Of a stretch of 64,000 nt of DNA, positions 12,536-24,487 are shown in pieces (the stretch's first letter is position 1; every line of letters starts with the position of its first letter). The notes beneath the pieces are model-generated. The model did no database searches. It had not been told where the DNA came from and saw only the letters and a list, made by a program, of their open reading frames with translations. This DNA is from Endomychus coccineus (Eukaryota; Arthropoda; Insecta; Coleoptera; Endomychidae). Position numbers and translations under genes: made by a program. The stretch is taken from assembly GCA_958510875.1 (NCBI GenBank), contig OY294067.1, positions 199,518,524 through 199,582,523 of the forward strand, read 5' to 3'.

Positions 12536-12990
12536 CACATTTTACAAGGACGTGGATTCATTAGTTTTCACAATTGACGTTTATGGGCACATGAGAACAC
12601 AAAGTACGAGAATGGCTGAATAGGAAGTACGGTGAAAGATGAATTGGTAGAGATGGTCCAGTTGCATGGGCTCCTCGATCACCTGAACTCAATCCTCTGA
12701 ACTTTTTTGCTTCAGGATATTTGAAAGATGAAGTTTGTGCCACGCCGGTTCATAATAGAGAAGATCTACTGAATCGTATTCGAAGAGCTTGTGGTGAAAT
12801 AAATAATAAAATGTTAATTCGAAAAAGAAGGTAGTTGAGAAATCGAGTCGCCGTTGCGTTGAAGTAAATGGATATCATTCTCAGCATTCATTATGAATGA
12901 TCGTTTTTCATCTTTATCAATAGAAAGGTATTCAAATTTTTCGACTTTTCAAATAGCCTTTCAAATGAAAATTCATAAGATGACTTCAAT
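12450..12990 (+). pseudogene. Mariner/IS630-type transposase fragment A' with 3' terminus
   Basis: Reads ILWTDEAHFTRT (first catalytic D in WTDEA), a stop, the internal deletion junction, then REWLNRKYGERWIGRDGPVAWAP, SPELNPLNFFASGYLKD and a C-terminal tail ending RRACGEINNKML. Note the SPE in place of the usual SPD at the third catalytic position. The 3' tail to ~12990 mirrors the B' terminus. Not functional. Confidence 0.8.
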
Positions 12991-13019
12991 TAGAAAAATC
13001 AAAATAGCTCGAACCAGAA

Positions 13020-13400
13020 GCCTCTGAATAAAATTCATCAAGAATACTTTTTTATAGAAAATAAATCAAAGTTTTCAAATATATATATACAATAATAATT
13101 TCCGACCATTATCGTAGAAGTTAAAGAGGTTTAAATGAGTACAAAACTCTATAACAACGCTACTGTATTTGTCTCAAAAACATTTTGTAACCAAAAAATT
13201 TCTCATCTAATAAAACTAAAACGTACCGAGTTTGAAATGAAAATTTTCATTCCTTCAGAAGATAATGAAGCAAATGTTATAATTTTTCAAAACTTTCAAC
13301 ACCAGAAGCGAAGTGATTTATACAAAAATGTTATATGGAATATATTGATATTTTTGGAAGTTCTATCGTTTCCCGAGGTAATGAACGAAAAAAACTTAAA
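13020..13400. other. AT-rich segment between mariner clusters
   Basis: Contains a 104-codon frame (13135-13449, plus) without recognisable family pattern. It ends at a CACCCTG terminus (13401-13407), so this segment may itself be the end of a small TA-flanked element. Its other terminus was not found. Confidence 0.3.
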
Positions 13401-13418
13401 CACCCTGTATACAGGGGG
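13401..13418. other. Abutting element termini around a TA dinucleotide
   Basis: CACCCTGTATACAGGGGG reads as one element ending in CCCTG, a TATA or TA target, then the next starting CAGGGGG. This is how two TA-inserting mariner-family elements look when one inserts beside the other. Confidence 0.45.
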
Positions 13419-13689
13419 TTTGGATAAGGCTGTATCTCGACAATTGTAAGGCCTAGAGGTTTGGGAGAAAAATTCTCATGAGTAAAGTGGGCTAGAGAAA
13501 TTCACTACATCTCGAAAAGTTAGACGATTTTCGTATCTGTCATACTAAGGGGGAAGGCATTTTACAATATTTACATCGAAAAATCTCCTGAACCGTTCAA
13601 CCAATTTGAGAATTTCAAATCTCGTTTGGGAGACCATTTAATGATATCTTGAAAAAATGGTTTTGTTGAACTGTTCAGTTGATAGCAAA

Positions 13690-15535
13690 TAAATTAGAGG
13701 GCGTTATTCACAGGGATCACACATGATTGTTATTTTTGGGAAAAAGTTGAATGGAATGATACTATTTTCCTGACAGACCCTTTACTGTCATGAACATAGC
13801 TAAATCTAAGTGAAAACCATATTGCGATATCTCCATCCATTCTCGATGTAGAGAAGGAAATGTTAAAGATTCGAGTACCTCTATTGGATCAAGTTACCTT
13901 TGCGAGAAAAACAAATCACGTGGCCATAGTAACCGAAGTAATTGAAATAACGATTCAATTTTCTTTACACTCAGCATAAAATTGTTAACACGTCGAGCCT
14001 TCCTGTACACTTTATTCGTGCCTAGGACTGGTTCAAAACTAGTTTTGGAGCGTGTTTGAATGCCAACGGATCATAGGAACATCAGTAATAGCAATAAAAC
14101 AAAAGATGCACAAAACACTTATGATGACACAAAGTTCAACCACAAATAGCTCACAAATGTTCAAAATTCCATCATTCTCGATGCTTTTATTCAATCTAAT
14201 CTCGGTAGAAGAAGCAGCTGCTCCAAGTTCAGCCCTAGACATGCTTCTAAAGGCATTTCGTATTTTTCACATCATATTTAGCCTGGCTGTTGTTTTCTCT
14301 TCAAGAACCAAGTCTTTCAGTATACCTCATAGGTAAAAATCTGAACAAGTAAGATCCGGCGAACAGCCGACCAGGGAAATGAACTTGCTCCTCCAATAAC
14401 ATGATTCGGATATTGCTCGTCTAAATGCTGACGAACGTTTCGGTCTTAATGCGCCGGACAACCATCAAGCTGGAATCACATATTCCTTCTTGCTTACAAG
14501 GAAACTTCTTCTAAAAATGCTGGAAGGAGAATGTTCTAAAATTCCAAAAATCTTTCTCGGTTGAGGGTTTTGTCAAAAAAATGTGAGCCTATAATTTCTC
14601 CTCTCACGATCCCGCACGTTCAAACTCCAGCGATTTTTGGTGTTCTACTTGCCGCATCCAATGTGGGTTTTGCTCCGACCAATAATGCATTTTATGCAAA
14701 TTTACTCCCTGCGCAACAAAAAGTTGCTTCATCCTTCCAGAATATTAGTGACAGGAAGTTTTCCCGGATCATATTTGACAGCCAGTGACAATGGTTTAGT
14801 CTACTATCATAATCAGTATCTTTTAATGCCTGATGTGAAACAATATGGCAGGAATGCATATTATTATCTTGAAGAATCTCGTGAACAATTGTTTTTGAGA
14901 CTCCCAGGTCACTGGAAATTGTTATGTTACTTAGGGATTGTATCTTACGTAGGCATAAGCGTTAGCAATATTTTCCTCGATGCGTGTTCTCCGAATTCTC
15001 AGAGGTGCTTGAATGAGCTGCACGTTGCCAGTCTGCCGTAATCGGTTAGCCAATCTTGAAGACAATTCTTGAAAGAATGTCCTCTTGGAAATTTCATTGC
15101 ATATTACTGCGACGCAATTGCAGCATTTTCCAAACATTCAAAATAAATGCGTAACATATCATACGCTTCCGCGTTAGTAAATGGGAAATTTTTTCAAGAA
15201 AATGGATTTAAACGTAAGTCTAAGCCACAGAACTATTACACTCAAATTTGACAGTTGTCAAATCCGTAATCTTTTCAATTTAGGAGTTACCATGGCTATG
15301 TGATTTGTTTTTCTCGCAAAGGTAACTTGATCCGATTTAGGTACTCGAATTTTCAAAATTTCCTCTTGTAAATCGAGAACAGATAGAGATATTGCGATGC
15401 GGTTTTCACTGAAATTTAGCTATTTTTATGACGGCTTAGAGTCTGTCAAGAAAACAGTACGGTTCTACTTAACTTTTTTCCAAAAATCACAAAATTGTGT
15501 AATCTCTGCGGATAACGCCCTCTGGTTCAATTATT
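13690..15535. repeat. Long inverted repeats of a mariner-family element
   Basis: Segment ~13690-13955 is the reverse complement of ~15280-15535 with scattered differences. Blocks shared in inverted form include CTCGCAAAGGTAACTTGATC and AGGGCGTTAT, and ATTGCGAT, TGACAGA and AAATCAC words align in order. The element continues outward, less clearly, to ~13418 on the left. Between the arms lies the minus-strand transposase pseudogene, so this is one element with terminal inverted repeats of at least ~250 bp. Confidence 0.65.
14040..15180 (-). pseudogene. Mariner/IS630-type transposase, full length but stop-ridden
   Basis: Read from 15180 down across frames. An N-terminal TNAEAYDMLRIYFECLENAA segment (helix-turn-helix start) is followed by an IRRTRIEENIANAYAYVRYNP linker and DLGVSKTIVHEILQ. 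Next come FWKDEATFC (first catalytic D), GEIIGSHFFDKTLN, QLDGCPAH (second D), NVRQHLDEQYPN, then SPDLTCSDFYLWGILKDLV (third D) and a tail ending in SMSRAELGAAASS. All parts of a mariner-family transposase are present in order at about the normal length, but there are many stops and frameshifts. It differs in sequence from the 11-13 kb copies, so it is a second family. Confidence 0.8.
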
Positions 15536-15659
15536 CTCGAATAAACGGTATTACCAAATCTATCAAATGATGTTTTCAAAGTTAAAGATCATTGTCTTAT
15601 TTTCCGAGATAGCGTGAATTTTATGTTTCTTCATAGCCGTTACGCCTTCTAGCGATAGC

Positions 15660-15980
15660 ATTACGAACTTCAGAATAATTTCCAGCTATTTCTCTTTCCC
15701 ACTTATGAGGATTTTTCTTTTGGAAAAATATCGAGTATTTGACATTTGAATTTCCGCGACTTCATCAAATAACAGGTGACCCCCAAGTGTTATGACCTAC
15801 CTACAAATAATAAAAATAATAACATTTCGGCAATAAATATGAAATCATATGGGAGCCTATTCATTGTTCTTCCATTTGCAATAATTTTCTTCTGTCTACA
15901 TCCGTTGTTGATTGTAAGAGGAGGTCAATTCCATGGAAATGTGATATTTTCCTAAAAAAATAGAAATAGCGAATTACTTG
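15660..15980. other. No recognisable feature
   Basis: About 300 AT-rich bases between the mariner element and the tail of the next retrotransposon; nothing recognised. Confidence 0.4.
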
Positions 15981-16240
15981 TTAGATAGATAGATAGATTT
16001 CATTTATTTGTTCCAACTGTATAAAATACAAAATACCGTTAGGTGTAGAACTTGTCAATATATATAATTCAAATAATAGATAATGTGTAATTAGAATCAT
16101 ATTAAAACTAAAATAGAAAAAGATAAGGTATTAATTAAAACCACACATTAAAACTTATTTTCTAACAGGTATCAGACTTAAAACATAATAGAATGAACAA
16201 GAGTTAGAAATCAAGAACTTTTTCTCTAGCATTCTCAACA
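15981..16240 (-). repeat. 3' UTR and TATC-type tail of minus-strand non-LTR element
   Basis: A TAGA/GATA run at 15981-15999 (TCTATCTATCTA on the minus strand) ends a ~240-base untranslated region that follows the ORF2 remnant at 16249. Short simple-repeat tails like this are normal for jockey/CR1-like elements. Confidence 0.6.
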
Positions 16241-16248
16241 AAAACGAA

Positions 16249-17640
16249 TTAGACCATACTATTAAAACCATCATCAGTTAAAAATTCTTTTACCGAGTAG
16301 TAGACTTTCTCTTTTAAAATATTGATTAATTCCTTTCTTTGAATTTTCAATTGCTTATTTTCCATAGGAATTGAAATTTTATTATTAATCTTCATTAGCA
16401 TGTTTTTTAAATTTTTTTGTAGGTAGGAGAAATTGTATTTATTGCAGGTTAGATTTTTCTTGAATCTGGTGTTGTGTGAATGATACTTACATATATATAA
16501 ATACTGTACAGTCCAGTCCAGAATATAGGCCAATGCCAAGATATTTGATTGTTTCATTAGACTATATACTCGTATTGTCGTGAGTAAGTATAATTTTTTT
16601 GTCTTTATCATAATAAGAAAATTGTATTAGCTGAGTTTTATTGACATTTAGTAATGAATTATTGGATTGATACCAATCATTCAATTTAACAATGTTGTTA
16701 TTGATTTTTTGTTCTAGGTGTTCTTTATTAACCTCGCTTTCAACAATATTCAAGGTATCATCAGCGAACTGGACGATATTATTCTCAATAGCAAAGGGTA
16801 AGTCATTTGTATATATGTATAATGTAAAGGAGGGTCCTAGTATTGAACCTTGAGCCACGCCTCTCTTTACTTATTTTTCATTTGAGCTATGTAAAATGCC
16901 ATTAAGGTTTGTTTCTGCAACATACTGTTTTTTCACTGGTAATTCATCCTCGCCTATACTTTTAGTATTTATTAGGGAGATGATAGTATTTACTATTTCA
17001 GCAGGTGTAGTTGAGAAAAGGAATATCGAGGTTTTGTGTCGTTTCATATGAGTTATGTTGATGTTTGTATGGGTTATTTCCTTACAAGCATTTAAAAAGT
17101 AATTTTTTGTAGCACCTGAAATGGAAATAGGGTTATTTGAGTTATTTTTACAATTTACTAGTATGTTTTCATTTTCTGTTTTATTATGGTTAGTATATTT
17201 CCCAATTAGTTTCCATGTAGCCTTAACCTTTCGTTTCATGATTTGTATAATTTTCATTACATAATTTTTTTGCAGCTTGCATTACATTTTTTAGAGTCGT
17301 ACAATATTTCTTATAGTGACTTCCTCAAATTAATCCGAAAATTTTCTCGTTATATAGAATTCTTTTTGTGCTGTAAGATATTTTGATGCCTAGTGTTATC
17401 CAAGTTTTGACTTTGTTTCGTTTGCGAATCAATTTTGGAGTAAAAACTAATTTTGATAAGTTTGATAGTATATTTAGAAACATATTGTTAACCAAATTTG
17501 GGTCTTCTTGTAGAAGGACACTCTCCCATGACTGATTTGATAGTTCAGTAGCAAGCTGATCCAATTTATTCCTTGAAAAAAATTTTGTATTCTGTTTCAA
17601 AGAACTCTGTAACTCAAGATTGCTCGGTAGGTGTATTTTT
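16249..17640 (-). pseudogene. Jockey-like non-LTR ORF2 with internal RT deletion
   Basis: Three minus-strand frames in series: 17600-17325 and 17257-16871 cover the linker between endonuclease and RT (RNKVKTWITLGIK; TKSIGEDELPVK resembling a TKSxGxDxxP motif), and 16858-16562 covers the RT palm, with RGVAQGSILGPSFTLYIYTNDL and then FADDT in place of YADD. Residues normally between the GxDxIP motif and VPQGS (roughly 130 residues, including catalytic motif A) are absent. After 16562 the frame shifts into the C-terminal ORF 16611-16249, which has a YSLMKQSNILALAYILDWTVQYLY-like thumb region. Not functional. Confidence 0.75.
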
Positions 17641-17841
17641 TTACCATGATAATCAGGCCATCGTGATACATTCCGAAATGTAACCGAATATTTGAAGCAT
17701 TGTATTGATGTAACCTATTATATGTTTTCGTTCAGGACACTTCATTAATAGAGAGATTTGGGAAATTTCCACTTTGTACGGCCATTGAGAACAGCGCAAT
17801 CGTCTCCCTAGTGGCTTACGCACGCACATACGCACATACAA

Positions 17842-18454
17842 ACATCATCTCGAAAATAGTCTAGAACGACTCAAGGAAACTCTATACTGATATTCCGCAA
17901 AGATCTGGAAAAAAAATAGCTTCGATTAATATCGGCCCTCATACTACGAATCGTGCGTAAAGTAGAAGACTCTATAAAATTCATCGTGAACATCCAGGAT
18001 CGGAAAAATTTGTGAGTATATGCTGCATACATTTTGATCTACAAAAAATATACCTTAACATTGTTATCAGAATGATGATGTCAAGGAAACAGCTAGTGTA
18101 ATACAGAAGTTCAAAAATGTGGTTGAGAATATGTTCCATCAACTTTCAAAGATTATTACATGAAATTTGCTGTGACGTATTTACAATGAATCAATTTTAA
18201 AAAAGAAACAAATGCCCGCTAATCCTTTTATATGTTCCTTAAAGTTTGAATATACTTCAAGCAGCTCGCAACTATTATTTTAAGTAGCAGCTCGCAACTA
18301 TTATTTTAAGTGGAAACTTTCCAATCCTTGGTGAAGCGATAAGCTACGGAAATATTTCCTCATTCTAATAGTACTTAATGAATTCAATTTTTGTTTTCGT
18401 CTAACCAATTCCTTATGTTAACGTCTATTCTCATATCGGTTTACAAGCTTACTA
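17842..18454. other. Intergenic, with a 26-bp tandem duplication
   Basis: No gene is recognised. At 18261-18286 and 18287-18312 the same 26-bp unit (starting GCAGCTCGCAACTATTATTT) occurs twice in tandem with one difference at its last base. Confidence 0.6.
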
Positions 18455-20286
18455 CCTAGATAGCACAGAACCTTTTAGGGACGTCCAGTTTATGTCCATT
18501 TTAGGTCCGAATGTCCCAAGCTATTAATAGGACAATACGACGTCTTTGAAACGTCCAGAAATAGACGTCCGAAAATGTACGTTTTTGTTACGTCCTTTAG
18601 ATGTAAGACTGTCTTTATTGTTCCAGGAAGTTGAAAAATATTTTTGCATGAATATTTGTAAGATTGATTTTTACAGATCTATTTGAATGAACAATGATAT
18701 AAATAAAATAAAAAATACGTGAACTGTGAATTTAATTACTATATTATATATCCATCTCTTCAAAAAAAAATATTTTCTGTTAAAAAATTTATAAATATTG
18801 TCTATAATATCTCTTGATGGTGAACCATCACAACAAAGATATGAAATAAAAAAATGTGTTGCTCTAATGAAAACTGCCATTGTATTATTTCGTTGCTACG
18901 TTGTCATGCGGTTGTCTCACGACCAATCACAGTACATTACGAGTTCCGACTGTTACGAGTAGATCCGACATATGACATTTCCAATTCAGATCATTTTCCA
19001 TTCAGCTACTTAGATTTAGCAATTGCTATACATTTAGTGTCTTTTCTTTTGATAGATTTGTCAGAATCGCAAATTGTGAATAATATATTTTACGTTTACC
19101 GCATCTATGTGTTCACGATAAAATCCATTCAAGGCAGTAAAAAGCACCGTGTCAACAGGTAAGGAGACGCTTGGGATCTTTCGACAAGTGAGTGAAAGTT
19201 CAAGTGCAAAATAGTGTAGATGATAAATGTGCTTTTTGTAGATATCAAATAACGTTGTATTAGGAGGTAACCAGAGAAGAATAGTATAATATACCTTTCA
19301 GAGGAGAAGCAAAAATGATGAAGCATAACCTCCAAATACAGTTTTCGGGGTCAACGATTATATGATTTTTCTATCAAAATTCACAAATTCACATGATGGA
19401 TGATTTTTTTGATTATGGTCTGATACAATTCCATTGAAAATTGGTATGTGAGTGTTTTCTGTGAGTGACAGACAATAGCTTGTCTCTAAAGATAACCTAT
19501 TCGCGGCAAGCTTTTTAATCGACACTTACAGAATAACCTACATCACACTCTTCCAATAGAATTATTTTTCACATTTAGTTTATTTTTCTTCTATTCAGTC
19601 ATTATTGATGAGCTTTTCCCCCACTGAGCAATGATTAAAACACTATACAATTTATTAACTGTCCTGTTGTTCAAGGTTGATAAAGCAGAATTGTCGCCAA
19701 ATTACAAATCGACAGAAACTTCAATTCAACTGTGGCACAAACGATCTCTTGGGTGTCTGAACTTCGACCAAAACAAGAAATTTCAAGATGATTATTTGCC
19801 CTGTCCTATTTTTTCAGTTTTTATTAAACTAACAATAATGTTTATGAATATGAGTATCTGTTCACAAAAAGTTATGAAAGACAAATTAACTATTTATTTT
19901 CCTCATAACATCACCAATATTTGCTCAAACAGTGTGTTATAAAACAATTGTTGTTTCCGTGTGACTATTTTCCAAACGAATGACTACTGTAATGAAATCA
20001 CAAAAAAACCGTTTTCTAAAATTTTATCGCGAATTAACATAAAATACATGAGAGTTCAAAATATACAAGAAAATCTGTTTTTGCACCTACGTACGATGAA
20101 GGTCCCGTGGAGACCTAAAATAGATCCAAATCGAACGTCCTATGGACATCTGGTTTTGTAACATCGTATATTCATAGGATGTCCATAGGATGTCCGCCGT
20201 ACGGAAAATGGACGTCCCCAGGACGTCTTCAATATCCGAAGCGAATGTCTTAAGGACGTTCATGGGACGTACTTGTGCTATCTGGG
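18455..20286. mobile_element. Unclassified DNA element with GACGTC-rich subterminal arrays
   Basis: The ends form short inverted repeats: CCTAGATAGCACAG at 18455 and GTGCTATCTGGG ending at 20286. Inside each end, short repeats of the palindrome-like word GGACGTCC and variants (GACGTC, GGATGTCC, GACGTT, AACGTCC) are crowded: about six in 18478-18600 and about ten in 20097-20270. The ~1.5-kb interior is AT-rich and has frames of only 60-103 codons (for example 18854-19162 and 19631-19942, plus), none recognised, so it is probably non-autonomous or decayed. The target duplication is uncertain; TA is possible. I could not assign a superfamily. Confidence 0.55.
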
Positions 20287-21375
20287 TATATGTATTACCT
20301 TGAGATACATATTGTTGTTGTTCCTTTTGGTGTTTTGGATTTCACGTTATGTTCTTATTCATACTTCCAGGCTTCTGCGGATTGCCGTTCTAGCAGGAAT
20401 TTTGTGTTTTAAGGAGAATATAATTCGGCACTACACTTTTCAATAAACATATAATTATCAAGAATTTATATACTTTGAGTAGCTGGTCTGCTTAGGATGA
20501 GTAATTTGAAATACCAAAGAGCTAAACGACTCTTATCAGCTTCTTTCAAAAATTAAATCATTCATTACGTGATGAACAATCTATACGGATTCAAATAAAA
20601 TAACTATAAATAAAAGTTCTATTTTCACTAGTGTGATGAATAAATGTGACCATAGTTTCGCTAACACAGTAGCTTCTCAAACAAATCTTACTTAAGCATT
20701 GTTATTTTGTTGCTAGCACAATATCTATAATGATAGATATGTTAATGACTCCTATTCTAATAGGTTATATGGCAAATTCGATAGACTTCGATGAAATACG
20801 TCAACAAAGAATTCAAGCTCATTTGAATGGCAGAACTCCTATGAACCAGGCGAATAAAAGTTAGCAATATACCGAAATAATGGCAAGTACAGCAGAAGAT
20901 CAGTGAGAATGGTACAAAGGAAGTAAATGAGAGAAACCTGCTTTGACAGTGAATCAATAGAGGAACTACTGTTGAATGACAAAACCCTAGGAGAGACTGC
21001 AATCGCCAAATCTCTTGATGGCAGATGAGAAGCAAGTATTCAATTTGAACAAGCTCCGTATTCTCAGACGATTCTGTTTTAATTGAATTGAACTAAGAGC
21101 CTGAAGCCCTGCAAATCAGAAATTCGAAGTGTGAAAATAGTAGAATAGTAGTTAATGTTTTAGAATAATTAATTTCGGTTCCAGGACCAGTTGGATAGTA
21201 TATTGTTTGCCAAGTCAGCGAGCGGAGGGGCACGGGGCTCAGCCACTTTCTCGTTCTCTCTTGATTGAAATATGGAAAAATAAATTTCCGTCACATAATA
21301 AAGTCATCAGTTGAAAATATAATGGCAAAAGCAAAATGTTTATAATATGAAAATAATGTTGACGATATTTATGAT
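20287..21375. other. No supported gene
   Basis: AT-rich sequence with scattered short frames; a 92-codon minus frame (21035-20757) has no recognisable pattern. A brief GC-richer patch at ~21190-21260 was not identified. Confidence 0.4.
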
Positions 21376-21379
21376 TAAA

Positions 21380-22720
21380 TGAAATAACAATTATTTTGTT
21401 TTTATTCCACTTTTAATCTTAACAGGAAAACATTTTTATTGTTTCAACAATATAGAAGTGCCATCATCAAACAGATACAAAATTATGAAGTAAACGATAA
21501 ACATTTCAAGCATGAATAGGAGAGTACAATAGAGTTAATGAGATTACAATTGAAAGTAAGGGAGCATCGGAATTTCCAAAACATGTAGGAGCCGGAAAAA
21601 TTCAGTGTGAATTGAGAAACATTTTGTGCATCAGGAGAACTATTATTTAATACACTAGGAATTATTCTAAGAATAATTTGAAAGACAAAAGAAAAGAATG
21701 TTTCGGATATTGTAATAGGTGTTATAAGTGTTTTGACACCTTTCTATATCTCTTTTGATTCTTACGTTTTTGATTTGAAACAATTGGTTTGATTATGTGA
21801 TATGCTTAGGTTATCTAGATTGAAGAAAGTATGAACTGTGCGCAAACAATGGTTAGTAAAATTAAAGTCTGTTTTGTTAAGTCTAAAAGGACGAAAATGT
21901 TCTTGGTATCTAAGTTTATAATTACGAATTCTATCTCTATAAGAGTCATCACAGCCTGGGCAAGTTAGCTTGTAAACTCCAGGTTAACTATATTCATTGG
22001 TTTTGTATTTAGTATTATATATAAGATAGCAGAGTTTATTTTGTTGTTTGGAACTGATTTTGAAATTATGGCGTAAAAATCTTCATTCTATTATCGTGAC
22101 GTATTAGTGTTAAGTCTAAAAAGTTAAATCTCCCAATTCTTTTTTGTTTTTGGCGTGAATATAATTTTGGCATAAAACTGGTTAATTAATGGAAGGAAAG
22201 GATTAGATTGTCTGTCTGTTCCTTTGAAGAAGGCAAGTACATCATCTACGTATCTATACCAAAAAAAAATGTGTTGTTTGCTAGTACAGTACATAATTTT
22301 GTCCACTAGATCAGACATGGAAATGTCTGCTAATAGTAGACTCAACAGGATACCTATAGCATGACCTGAGTTATGTAGATAAAATTTATGATTAAACTGA
22401 AAATAGGTTACATTATGAATTGTGCTAATATGCGACCTATCTAAGATGTTCTTGAATAGAAACTCACATTCTGTGTTGGAATATTCGAAAACATGTTGGA
22501 AACATCAGGAAACTAAAGACCCATCAGTTGGTATATGGTATTTTTTGACCAGTTCAGACAATTCGACTGAGTTTTTCACAGTGAATTTAGATTTGAATTG
22601 GGTAATTTTTTAGAATTTCTGATTTGATTTGACTATTACTATACAAAACTATCGGTTTTATAGGGGCATTACGTTCATGATTTTCGTGAGAGAAATAGAA
22701 ACAAATGAAGATATGAATAA
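21380..22720 (-). pseudogene. Penelope-like element, RT plus GIY-YIG, minus strand
   Basis: From ~22720 downward the conceptual protein shows NAPIKPIV (PLE RT fingers), LVSFDVSNMFSNIP (motif A, catalytic D), FQFNHKFYLHNSGHAIGILLS..LLADI (motif B region) and RYVDDVLAFFKG (catalytic YVDD at ~22258-22238). Further down are a VYKLTCPGCDDSYRDRIRN segment, where the GIY-YIG domain begins, and NHCLRTVH. The 3' region (21470-21441) ends with a GATGATGG...GAAAC motif. Frameshifts are frequent; the only long frame is 22345-22124. The 5' part is missing. Confidence 0.8.
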
Positions 22721-24240
22721 GCTCATTTATCTCATGTTGGCTTTTGCCTGATCAATGATGAGCCCTTTCTAGTCTAGATAGATCTGTAATATCACAGTTT
22801 TGTAGTTCCGTACAGCTGTAAATTTGCTCGTTCCAGTGATGAGCTCTATGAGAAGAGCGAAGCAGCTGTCTGGTACTATAAGTTTTCAACGATACTGATC
22901 TATCTGGAATAGAACCATCATCATCATCACTATTAGAATATTGAATAAATCCTTACAACTTTAGGAAAACATGGATTACTTTCAATGAGTTTATATTTCC
23001 CGAAACAACTGTCTAATGGAGCTTCACTATTCCGAAAGAACTGTTGCATTCGATTTATCTGCCTGCGTGGTTGTGAGGTTCAAATTGTTTCCTTTCAATT
23101 TTTCAATTTCTGATTAGGAGAATTTATCTTGGATGCATATGTGCTACTGAATTATTTTCTTATTATTAGACAATGAGAGCGATTCACCTATTTCCATTTT
23201 GTTAATTTAGAATTATTCACGTCAATATTCTTAAAGGTACTTCTATTTCAGCAATACTAGTTTCTAGGAAGGTGTTATTTTCAAAATGTAGAGTTAACTT
23301 TAGTCCCTTATTTAGTAAACAAAGTTCTTACTTTCAGAACTTGATTTTAGAGTAATTGATAACTCTCACTGAAATTGAGAATTGTTATTTATTTGGAGTT
23401 GTTATTGATGACAAGTTTACAAAAAAAAAATATTCGGCTTCTTTTTTTGTGTGAGATATTTAATGTGAATGAATTGACTAACACATTCTTCAACATAATC
23501 ATAAAATAAATCGAAGTCAACAAGATGGAGTTCATAAAATAATTATTCAGAGGGTGATACCCTTAACTAGTGTGAGATCATCGAACGTGTTCTATAGATA
23601 TTCTTATTTCCTTCTTTAAGCCAGTATTTTCAACACGTCCTCTGCAGTTAAGGATTTTGCCTTGGTTCTTAAACTGATATACTTTGGTGTGATGTTCAAA
23701 TGTTAGCACTGTTGATTAAACAATAAATTTTGACACGTTGTTCGTTGTTTCTTCGATACCGTATGGAATTCTATGACTTGGCTTTCCGTACAAGCAATTT
23801 TCAAATACAATATATTAGTACTACAATTTTCACTTTCATAACTCTGTTTTCTGTGAATTAATTACAGTTGTTTTCACTGCAAGAATAGTATACAACGATT
23901 TGTAACTGAAATGTCGAACGAACGTAATCTTACCTGGAGTAAGTGGACCAGTTAGTTCTAGGTTGCAACGGGTGTTCCATAAGATGTTAAATCACTTTTG
24001 GAATTTCTCATTAGGAATACTACCGAATCAACACCTTGAAAGTAAAATTACGATTTTCCAGCAGGTAATTTCTTTCGAATTGATCAGTAAAGCCTGTCTC
24101 CATAATCTCCTTAGCAGATATGCCTTCAGTATTCTAAATGTAGTATTATTAATGTGAGTAATGATTGTTTCTCCTAATATATTGACATTCTTAATCATTC
24201 AACAATAATTATTAGATTGTTATACACCAACAACTTTTCT
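22721..24240. other. No supported gene
   Basis: AT-rich, with only short unrecognised frames and no clear terminus. Parts just above 22720 may be decayed upstream PLE sequence. Confidence 0.4.
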
Positions 24241-24254
24241 TCGATTGTCAAAAT

Positions 24255-24276
24255 CAAGAAGAAGAAGAAGAAGAAG
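24255..24276. repeat. (AAG)n microsatellite
   Basis: A short run of GAA/AAG triplets. Confidence 0.9.
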
Positions 24277-24487
24277 ATCGAATATTCAGCAGCATCTGTG
24301 TGTATAAGAAAAATGAAAATAGCACCCGATAGGCGAAAAACTTGATTCATATGCTGAGAAGGTAATATAGATATTTCTGATTGTATATATTATGAGGAGC
24401 GGATTATCCAAGAAATTGAATCATTAAAATACTGTTCGATATGGTTTTTGATGTTCACAGATAGTAGATACATCGGTCGTTACTGTA

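Larger units (their letters stand above)
11240..12770. repeat. Large palindrome built of two head-to-head mariner pairs
   Basis: The order on the plus strand is A(-) B(+) B'(-) A'(+). Arm 11240-11885 is the reverse complement of arm ~12100-12770, with the centre near 12000. The two arms carry the same B-to-A fusion and the same deletion within A, so the fused unit existed before the inverted duplication. Confidence 0.7.

Noticed and set aside
14039..14242. Separate 67-codon minus-strand gene
   Set aside because: It is the C-terminal tail of the transposase pseudogene, not an independent gene.
14420..14460. CGTTTCGGTCTTA sequence resembling the PLE hairpin motif
   Set aside because: It falls in the transposase coding segment DGCPAH-NVRQHL and has no CTGANGA partner.
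14637..15041. 134-codon plus-strand frame
   Set aside because: It is the antisense of the minus-strand mariner transposase, whose conserved blocks are read on the opposite strand.
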